Source: an uncultured Lachnospiraceae bacterium
GTDB taxonomy: Bacteria; Bacillota; Clostridia; Lachnospirales; Lachnospiraceae
Direction: 5' to 3'
NCBI GenBank assembly: GCA_902773445.1
Contig: CACYEU010000041.1
Span: 1-7,821, forward strand
DNA: 7,821 nucleotides
Below the pieces are notes generated by a model. That model made no database searches, was not told the DNA's origin, and saw nothing but the letters and a program-made list of their open reading frames with translations. How positions within the stretch are numbered: position 1 is the first letter of the stretch; every line of letters begins with the position of its first letter. Positions 1 to 5,218 of the stretch are shown piece by piece. The translations under genes and the position numbers were made by a program.

Positions 1-435
1 CAGGCGCTTGTCACAAAGACAAGCTTCGGTTTCCCGCGGCGCACGGCTTCCGGCTGCGATGTCAACCGGATCAATGTGCTGATCGCGGTTCTGTCAAAGC
101 GGCTCGGTATCGATATGTCCGATGAGGATGCCTATGTCAACATCGCAGGCGGGATCAGGTTAAATGAACCTGCGGTCGATCTCGGCATCATTCTTGCACT
201 GATCTCAAGTTATCGCAACAAGCCGGTCGACGAACATACGATCGCATTCGGTGAAGTCGGTCTTTCCGGCGAAGTCCGCGGGATCACGATGCCGGCACAG
301 CGTGTTGCGGAAGCCAAAAAGATGGGCTACACGACGGTCATCATGCCGAAGGCATCTCTCAGCGCGATCGAAGACCGCGAGGGGATCAATCTGATTGGCG
401 TCCGCCATATCGACGAAGCTGTCGCTCAGATTTGA
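1..435 (+). CDS. radA: DNA repair protein RadA, C-terminal part (5' end outside window)
   Basis: The reading frame is open from base 1 and ends at TGA 433-435, giving the last 144 residues of a protein that is usually about 450 residues, so roughly the final third is present. What is visible is the Lon-protease-like C-terminal domain of RadA: a TSFGFPRRTASG stretch near the window start, then NRINVLIAVLSKR, AGGIRLNEPAVDLG, and FGEVGLSGEVRGI followed by QRVAEAKKMGY and a VIMPKA strand. In the family this domain is a structural scaffold without protease activity. The zinc finger, RecA-like ATPase core and KNRFG motif would lie upstream and cannot be checked. RadA is a cytoplasmic branch-migration helicase that processes recombination intermediates. 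A GTG at 76 is in frame but is internal, because family-conserved sequence continues upstream of it. The rhomboid gene follows after 11 bases, so the two are probably co-transcribed. Confidence 0.95.
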   Translation, partial: QALVTKTSFGFPRRTASGCDVNRINVLIAVLSKRLGIDMSDEDAYVNIAGGIRLNEPAVDLGIILALISSYRNKPVDEHTIAFGEVGLSGEVRGITMPAQRVAEAKKMGYTTVIMPKASLSAIEDREGINLIGVRHIDEAVAQI

Positions 436-446
436 GCAGGAGTCCT

Positions 447-1043
447 ATGAGTAAAAAACGCCCGGTATTTATCTATTCAATGCTTATCATCAATGTCGCG
501 GTCTTCCTGTGGCTTTCGTTCGCAGGATCGACTGACGACGGTGCCTTTATGGCAGCCCACGGCGCGCTTCTCACACAGGACATCATCATTTATAAGAAAT
601 ACTATGAGCTTGTCACGTCGATGTTTCTTCATTTCGGCATCGACCATCTCGCAAGCAATATGATCATTCTGATCGCTGTCGGCGATCCGCTTGAACGGGT
701 CATCGGCACCGCCCGCACTGCCGTCATTTACCTGGTCTCAGGCATCGCGGGCAATCTCTTAAGTGTCGCTCTCGAGCTGGCAACCGCTTCATTTGCGGTC
801 AGCGCCGGCGCATCGGGCGCGATCCTCGGACTCCTCGGTGCAGTGATCTATGTGCTGATCCGAAATCACGGCCGTATCGGCGGATTAAGCCTGTGGCGCG
901 TGGTCCTGTCTGTCGTTATCACATTTTATATCGGACTCACCGGCAGCGGCGTCAACAACGCTGCGCATTTCGGCGGCCTGATCTGCGGTCTTGCGCTCGC
1001 CGTTCTCCTCTATCATCCGTCTCTGAACGATCCGCTGAAATGA
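447..1043 (+). CDS. Rhomboid family intramembrane serine protease
   Basis: A 198-residue, very hydrophobic protein with about six membrane segments (roughly residues 9-27, 57-78, 91-110, 121-139, 149-166 and 173-189), the size of a minimal six-helix rhomboid core. The catalytic serine is Ser123 in GASGAI and the partner histidine is His174 in AAHFGG. Asn71 in HLASNM matches the oxyanion-side asparagine, and the FLHFG segment before it is also typical. These enzymes cleave transmembrane substrates within the membrane; the substrate here is unknown. The start chosen is ATG 447, preceded by AGGAG at 438-442. An in-frame TTG at 432 would overlap the radA stop and lacks its own ribosome site. No TPR or other accessory domain is attached, unlike Bacillus YqgP. 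It sits 11 bases after radA. No clear terminator follows; the next 104 bases carry the carD promoter. Confidence 0.93.
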   Translation: MSKKRPVFIYSMLIINVAVFLWLSFAGSTDDGAFMAAHGALLTQDIIIYKKYYELVTSMFLHFGIDHLASNMIILIAVGDPLERVIGTARTAVIYLVSGIAGNLLSVALELATASFAVSAGASGAILGLLGAVIYVLIRNHGRIGGLSLWRVVLSVVITFYIGLTGSGVNNAAHFGGLICGLALAVLLYHPSLNDPLK

Positions 1044-1082
1044 TGTGTAGAACTATTATCAGTCGTTAAACTGTCTGAAAAC

Positions 1083-1112
1083 TGGACAAAAATCTCTAAA
1101 AAGTGCTATAAT
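1083..1112 (+). promoter_or_regulatory. Promoter for the carD-uvrC-hprK unit (extended -10)
   Basis: A perfect TATAAT -10 box lies at 1107-1112, directly preceded by TGC (1104-1106), which makes an extended -10. TGGACA at 1083-1088 is one mismatch from the sigma-A -35 consensus, with an 18-base spacer. Transcription would begin near 1119-1120, giving a leader of about 28 bases before the GTG start of carD. It is the only strong promoter match I see between radA and hprK. Confidence 0.72.
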
Positions 1113-1130
1113 AAGGTCGATAAAGTATGG

Positions 1131-1138
1131 AAGGAGGT
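1131..1138 (+). promoter_or_regulatory. Ribosome binding site that decides the carD start
   Basis: AAGGAGGT is a near-perfect anti-16S match. It ends 9 bases before GTG 1148 and lies just downstream of the in-frame ATG at 1127. A ribosome loaded here would start at GTG 1148, so the ATG-initiated longer form would require translation through its own ribosome binding site. Confidence 0.8.
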
Positions 1139-1147
1139 TGGCGGTCC

Positions 1148-1627
1148 GTGTATCGCGAAGGTAATTATGTCGTATACGGCATCAATGGCGTTTGCCGTGT
1201 TCAGGCGGTTGAACCGATCGATGAGAACAGTGATCGGCTCTATTATCGTCTGACACCGATCCATGCAAAACGCAATGTTATATTTACGCCGGTCGACAAT
1301 CAGAAAGTCCCGATGCGCCTTGTACTGAGCGAGGAGGAAGCCAACCGGTTTCTGAAGAGTATCGATACGATCGAGGTGATGGAGGAAGTCGCCTACAAGC
1401 AGCGTGAGCAGCAGTATAAAGAGGCTATGAAGACCTGTGACTGCCGCCAGTGGGTCTGCGTCATGAAGACTGCGTATGACCGGCGGATCCAGCGCCAGGA
1501 GGAAGGCAAAAAGGCGACAGCTGCCGATGAGAAGTACTTCAAGGAGGCGCGGTCTAACCTGATCAATGAGATGGAAGTTGTCTTTGACCAGACGGCCGAT
1601 AAAGTCGTCGAGATGCTTTCAAAATAA
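1148..1627 (+). CDS. carD: CarD family transcriptional regulator (RNA polymerase-binding)
   Basis: A 159-residue protein from GTG 1148, a usual length for the family. Residues 1 to about 55 form the CarD/TRCF RNA-polymerase-interaction domain: YREGNYVVYGINGVCRV, then LYYRLTP and a strand ending NVIFTPVDN. Residues about 60-159 form the helical C-terminal domain, with YKEAM, CDCRQWV, TAYDRR, and the AADEKYFKEARSNLINE helix near the end. The family binds the polymerase beta subunit and stabilises open promoter complexes, affecting rRNA and housekeeping transcription; it acts on the nucleoid. The tryptophan that mycobacterial CarD uses at the promoter fork appears to be replaced (around Arg86), which I believe is common in the Bacillota subgroup with the DCR-W motif. 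Three cysteines (97, 99, 104) cluster in the C-terminal domain. It leads an apparent operon with uvrC (14-base gap) and hprK. Confidence 0.92.
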   Translation: MYREGNYVVYGINGVCRVQAVEPIDENSDRLYYRLTPIHAKRNVIFTPVDNQKVPMRLVLSEEEANRFLKSIDTIEVMEEVAYKQREQQYKEAMKTCDCRQWVCVMKTAYDRRIQRQEEGKKATAADEKYFKEARSNLINEMEVVFDQTADKVVEMLSK

Positions 1628-1641
1628 CTGGAATTCATCTG

Positions 1642-3495
1642 ATGGGCGATCAACCATTTGACATCCAAACAGAATTAGCGAAACTCCCGGCCAGCCCGGG
1701 AGTCTATCTTATGTATGACGAATTTGATCATGTGATCTACGTCGGCAAAGCGATCAAACTCAGGAACCGCGTGCGCCAGTATTTTCAGAAGCGCAGCAAA
1801 GGGCCGAAGATCGATCAGATGGTGCGTCATATCAACCGGTTCGAATATATCGTGACGGCATCCGAGATTGAAGCGCTCGCGCTTGAATGCAACCTGATCA
1901 AAGAGTACCGTCCGAAATACAATACGATGCTGACCGATGACAAGACCTACCCGTACATCAAAGTCACGGTCGAAGAGGAGTACCCGCGCGTGTTCATGAC
2001 GCGGACGCTGGAAAAGGACGGCAGCCGTTATTTCGGACCATACACCGATGTGACAGCGGCCAGGGAACTGCTTGATCTGGTCATGAAGCTGTACAAGATC
2101 CGCAGGTGCCGCCGCGTGCTGCCGCGCGATTTCGGGAAAGCGCGTCCGTGTCTGCGCTATGACCTCAAACAGTGCGATGCGTCGTGTCAGGGAAATGTCG
2201 ACAAGGATATTTACCGGAAGCACGTTGATCAGGTCATCGAGTTTCTGTCGGGGCATTACGACCGGATCAAAAAAGAACTGACCGCGCAGATGAACGAGTG
2301 CGCAGAGAAACTTGAATACGAAAAAGCTGCGGGATTCAAATCCCTGCTCGATCATATCGATGCCGTCTCTCAGACGCAGAGGGTCACACACGGCAGAGAT
2401 GACGACCGCGATGTCGTGGCTGTCGCAGCCGGTGAAAATGACGCTATCGTACAGATCTTCTTTATCCGCGGCGGGCGGATGATCGGCCGCGACCACATGT
2501 ATCTGCAGATCCCGGCAAGCGATACGCCGGGGCAGATCCTCTCGGAGTTCATCAAACAGTTTTACGGGGGGACCGCCTATATTCCACCGCTTCTGATGCT
2601 TTCGCACGAAGCAGAGGACCGCGAGATCCTCGAGGGATGGCTGTCCGGGAAAAAAGGAAGAAAGGTCAGTATCGTTGTTCCGCAGCGCGGGGAGAAGAAC
2701 GCGCTTGTCAAACTGGCGCTCGACAATGCCAAACTGGTTCTTAAGCAGGACGCCGAGAGACTGGAGCGTGAACGCGAGCGGACTGTCGGGGCTGTTGAAG
2801 AAATCCGTGAACTGTTGCAGCTTCCGGTATTGACACGGATCGAAGCCTATGATATTTCGAATATAAGCGGATTTGCATCAGTCGGTTCGATGGTCGTCTT
2901 TGAAAACGGCAAGTCAAAGTCATCCGACTACCGGAAGTTCAGGATCAAAGGTGTCACCGGAGCCGACGATTATGCAAGTTTAAAAGAAGTGCTGCGCCGC
3001 AGGCTGACACACGGATTGGAGGAAGAGTCTGACAGACGGGGATTCTCGGTGATGCCCGATCTGATCATGATGGACGGCGGGAAAGGACAGATCGGGGTCG
3101 CGCGCGAAGTGATCGACGAACTCGGTTTGGCGATCCCGGTGTCGGGCATGGTCAAAGACGACCGCCACAGGACAAGAGGCCTGTACTATGACAACAAACT
3201 GATTCCGATCAGGACTGACAGCGAAGGATTTAAACTGATCACGCGCATACAGGATGAAGCCCACCGCTTTGCGATCACCTATCACCGGTCGCTGCGCGGC
3301 AAGGAGCAGGTCCATTCGATCCTCGACGATATACCGCGGATCGGACCGGCCAGACGGAAAGCCCTGATGAAACATTTTGCCGATCTGCAGGCTGTCAAAG
3401 ACGCGGATCCGGATGAACTCGCGAAGATACCGTCGATGGATAAGGCGGCAGCGAACGAAGTGTACCGGTTCTTTCACGAGAAGGAGAAACCATGA
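1642..3495 (+). CDS. uvrC: Excinuclease ABC subunit C (UvrC)
   Basis: The 617-residue length is full for UvrC, the nuclease that cuts DNA on both sides of a lesion after UvrA/UvrB loading in nucleotide excision repair. Domain order is complete. The GIY-YIG nuclease is at about 14-95, with GVY 20-22, Tyr33 of YVG, Arg43, Glu82 and Asn94, and makes the 3' incision. A four-cysteine cluster follows (Cys156, 170, 178, 182), matching the iron-sulfur ligands described for UvrC. A UVR/UvrB-binding helix pair lies near 215-242. The RNase H-like 5' nuclease has Asp404 (AYDISN), Asp478 (MMDGG) and His541 (DEAHRFAI). Tandem helix-hairpin-helix motifs occupy about 561-617 (IPRIGPARRKALMKHF). No key residue is missing. 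The start ATG 1642 has only a weak upstream GGA, so translation may be coupled to carD, whose stop is 14 bases upstream. The last four bases overlap hprK. Confidence 0.98.
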   Translation: MGDQPFDIQTELAKLPASPGVYLMYDEFDHVIYVGKAIKLRNRVRQYFQKRSKGPKIDQMVRHINRFEYIVTASEIEALALECNLIKEYRPKYNTMLTDDKTYPYIKVTVEEEYPRVFMTRTLEKDGSRYFGPYTDVTAARELLDLVMKLYKIRRCRRVLPRDFGKARPCLRYDLKQCDASCQGNVDKDIYRKHVDQVIEFLSGHYDRIKKELTAQMNECAEKLEYEKAAGFKSLLDHIDAVSQTQRVTHGRDDDRDVVAVAAGENDAIVQIFFIRGGRMIGRDHMYLQIPASDTPGQILSEFIKQFYGGTAYIPPLLMLSHEAEDREILEGWLSGKKGRKVSIVVPQRGEKNALVKLALDNAKLVLKQDAERLERERERTVGAVEEIRELLQLPVLTRIEAYDISNISGFASVGSMVVFENGKSKSSDYRKFRIKGVTGADDYASLKEVLRRRLTHGLEEESDRRGFSVMPDLIMMDGGKGQIGVAREVIDELGLAIPVSGMVKDDRHRTRGLYYDNKLIPIRTDSEGFKLITRIQDEAHRFAITYHRSLRGKEQVHSILDDIPRIGPARRKALMKHFADLQAVKDADPDELAKIPSMDKAAANEVYRFFHEKEKP

Positions 3496-4451
3496 TGAAA
3501 AGACCTCATATCAGATTGACACAAGTCGTCGAAAAGATGGATCTTAAGAGTCTGACACCGGAGGTACCGATCGATGATATCGTCGTCGAAGTGGCTGATA
3601 TCACAAGGCCGAAATTCCAGCTGACCGGTTATTTCGGCGATTACAAAGAAGACCGCATCCAGATACTCGGCGAGGAGGAAGGCATTTACCTGACGACCCT
3701 CGATGATGAACGCAAAGAGTATATCTTCGAGAAGATGATGGCGGCGGGCATGCCGGCGATGATCGTCAGTAAAGGCCGTGATCCGGAGCCGATCATGATT
3801 GAAAAAGCGATCAAGTACAACATCCCGGTTTTCACGAGTTCAAAGCCGACTGCGGCGCTGGTGGCCGAGATCATCCGCTGGTTAAATGTCCGGCTCGCAC
3901 CGTGCACGACCGTCCACGGCGTGCTGGTCGACTGTTACGGAGTCGGTGTCCTCCTGATGGGAGAGAGCGGAATCGGAAAGAGCGAGGCAGCGATCGAACT
4001 GATCAAGCGCGGACACAGACTTGTAACTGATGATGTCGTCGAGATTCACAAAGTCAGTGAAGTCACGCTTGTCGGCACCGCGCCTGATATCACACGGCAC
4101 TTTATCGAACTGCGCGGTATCGGCGTGCTCGATGTCAAGACGATGTTCGGTGTTCAGAGCGTCCTTGAGACAAGCAGCATCGATCTGATCATCAAGCTTA
4201 AAGAGTGGGATCAGGAAGAAGACTACGACCGGCTCGGTCTCAATGATGACTATATGGAGATCCTTGGGAATGAGGTCGTCTGCCATTCGATACCGATCAG
4301 ACCCGGACGCAACCTCGCAGTCATCGTCGAGTCGGCAGCTGTCAATTACAGACAAAAACAGATGGGATACAATGCGGCGCACGAATTATACAAGCGCGTG
4401 CAGGACAATATCGAAAAACGCCGCCGTCAGAAAGAGCTTCAGAGCGAATAG
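3492..4451 (+). CDS. hprK: HPr kinase/phosphorylase
   Basis: 319 residues, full length for HprK/P. The enzyme phosphorylates Ser46 of the phosphotransferase protein HPr with ATP or pyrophosphate and reverses the reaction with phosphate, which controls carbon catabolite repression through CcpA. The N-terminal domain (about 1-130) is of the family type. The kinase domain shows His142 (TTVHGVLVD), the Walker A loop GESGIGKS at 157-164 with Lys163, Asp180-Asp181 (VTDD), the HprK signature IELRGIGVLDV at 205-215, and the IPIRPGRNLAVIVE segment at 267-280. AAGGAG lies at 3481-3486. It is 5 bases from ATG 3492 and 8 from a second in-frame ATG at 3495, so the true protein may start one residue later. 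The ATGA overlap with the uvrC stop implies translational coupling. Its stop lies 13 bases inside the opposing yigZ reading frame. The HPr gene itself is not in the window. Confidence 0.98.
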   Translation: MMKRPHIRLTQVVEKMDLKSLTPEVPIDDIVVEVADITRPKFQLTGYFGDYKEDRIQILGEEEGIYLTTLDDERKEYIFEKMMAAGMPAMIVSKGRDPEPIMIEKAIKYNIPVFTSSKPTAALVAEIIRWLNVRLAPCTTVHGVLVDCYGVGVLLMGESGIGKSEAAIELIKRGHRLVTDDVVEIHKVSEVTLVGTAPDITRHFIELRGIGVLDVKTMFGVQSVLETSSIDLIIKLKEWDQEEDYDRLGLNDDYMEILGNEVVCHSIPIRPGRNLAVIVESAAVNYRQKQMGYNAAHELYKRVQDNIEKRRRQKELQSE

Positions 4452-5134
4452 CGGCGGATCGAATCCCCTTCGTAGATCACGAGCATATCATCGGCCTCTG
4501 CCACCAGGCAGGGGCTGATTTTGTCAAACGGATCATCGGTCTTACGAATGGCCGATAACGCTTTGGCGATCTGCTGATGCTTCGCGCTGTCGGTGCCATT
4601 GGCCGGATAGGCGATCGTCACGCGCACGGTTTCGGCATATTCGGCCCCGATCACCGAAACACCTTCTTTCCTGAAAAAGCTCTCGGCAGCAGGCCAGCCC
4701 GCGTAGTCGATCTCGATCTCAGCCGTCATACCCGGCACCGGTCTTAAGATCCGGCTGTCTTCCACAGCGGCTTTCGCGGCGGCTGTATAGGCACGAACCA
4801 GTCCTCCGGTCCCGAGCAGCGTTCCGCCGAAATATCGTGTGACAATCAGCGCGGCATCGGTGATCTTCGCGCCTTCGAGTACAGACAGGATCGGACGCCC
4901 GGCAGTCCCTGAGGGCTCCCCGTCGTCGCTGGAATGTTTTGTCCCGGCATTTGGCCCGAGGATATAGGCCATGCAGTGATGCCGCGCATCGTTGTGAAGC
5001 TTGCGCGTTTCCCGCAGAAACGCAGTGGCTTCATCAGGGGTCCGGACAGCCCGGATCTCTCCGATAAAGCGTGATTTTTTCTCGGTATACTCGCCGCTTC
5101 CGCCAGCATCGATATAGCCCGTTGCAAGTTCCAT
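4439..5134 (-). CDS. yigZ: YigZ/IMPACT (UPF0029) family protein
   Basis: A 231-residue protein. The UPF0029/IMPACT domain (about 1-125) carries KKSRFIG at 19-25, ARHHCMAYILG at 50-60, SSDDGEPSGTAG at 68-79 and VTRYFGGTLLGTGGLVRAY at 98-116, the family hallmarks. A DUF1949-like ferredoxin-fold domain spans about 137-194. The last 35 or so residues extend slightly beyond E. coli YigZ (about 204 residues). The eukaryotic relative IMPACT regulates Gcn2 by binding Gcn1. The bacterial role is not established, though a link to translation or nucleic-acid binding has been proposed from structure. The start is ATG 5134 (complement CAT 5132-5134), with AGGAGG at 5140-5145 on the - strand, 5 bases upstream. 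The gene is convergent with hprK (13-base coding overlap) and divergent from the penicillin-binding protein gene. Confidence 0.95.
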   Translation of the reverse strand: MELATGYIDAGGSGEYTEKKSRFIGEIRAVRTPDEATAFLRETRKLHNDARHHCMAYILGPNAGTKHSSDDGEPSGTAGRPILSVLEGAKITDAALIVTRYFGGTLLGTGGLVRAYTAAAKAAVEDSRILRPVPGMTAEIEIDYAGWPAAESFFRKEGVSVIGAEYAETVRVTIAYPANGTDSAKHQQIAKALSAIRKTDDPFDKISPCLVAEADDMLVIYEGDSIRRYSL

Positions 5135-5149
5135 AAATTCCTCCTGTGA

Positions 5150-5170
5150 GAAAAGTATAACACACTTTTC
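5150..5170. promoter_or_regulatory. 7-bp inverted repeat with 7-base spacer, candidate operator
   Basis: The arms GAAAAGT (5150-5156) and ACTTTTC (5164-5170) are perfect inverse complements separated by 7 bases. Centres of the half-sites are 14 bases apart. The left arm overlaps the -10 box of yigZ (5154-5159) and the right arm overlaps the putative -35 of the penicillin-binding protein gene (5166-5171), so a protein bound here could block both. No U-run follows on either strand, so it does not look like a terminator. I do not recognise the site as one of a named regulator, and a chance dyad in AT-rich promoter DNA is possible. Confidence 0.4.
5154..5162 (-). promoter_or_regulatory. Promoter -10 region for yigZ
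   Basis: On the - strand, TATACT (complement of 5154-5159) is preceded by TGT (complement of 5160-5162), giving an extended -10 TGTTATACT. No good -35 match is present at 17-18 bases, as often seen with extended -10 promoters. Initiation near 5147 would give a leader of about 13 bases, just including the AGGAGG site. Confidence 0.55.
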
Positions 5171-5194
5171 ATTTTCATGATTATTTGCTATAAT
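5166..5194 (+). promoter_or_regulatory. Promoter for the class A PBP gene (extended -10)
   Basis: A perfect TATAAT at 5189-5194 is preceded by TGC (5186-5188). TTTTCA at 5166-5171 matches four of six -35 positions with a 17-base spacer. Initiation near 5201 leaves an 18-base leader that begins almost at the AGGAGG ribosome site (5203-5208). This placement argues against the in-frame ATG at 5177, which would lie inside the promoter. Confidence 0.7.
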
Positions 5195-5218
5195 ACAATA
5201 TCAGGAGGAGTATCGATA

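Noticed and set aside
1060..1073. CAGT/ACTG hairpin after the rhomboid gene as a terminator
   Set aside because: The stem is only four base pairs and no T-run follows, so it cannot be supported as an intrinsic terminator.
1675..2607. 310-residue open frame on the - strand inside uvrC
   Set aside because: It is wholly antisense to a complete UvrC with all catalytic residues, has no recognisable domain, and long shadow frames are expected in sequence of this base composition.
3882..4382. 166-residue - strand open frame inside hprK
   Set aside because: Antisense to the kinase core of HprK; composition is an acidic mirror of the sense codons and no family is recognisable.
4243..4518. + strand frame crossing the hprK/yigZ junction
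   Set aside because: Out of frame with both genes, Ser/Arg-rich shadow composition, no family resemblance.
5177..5218. Longer PBP start at ATG 5177
   Set aside because: It lies within the promoter spacer, upstream of the predicted transcription start and of the AGGAGG site that serves ATG 5219.
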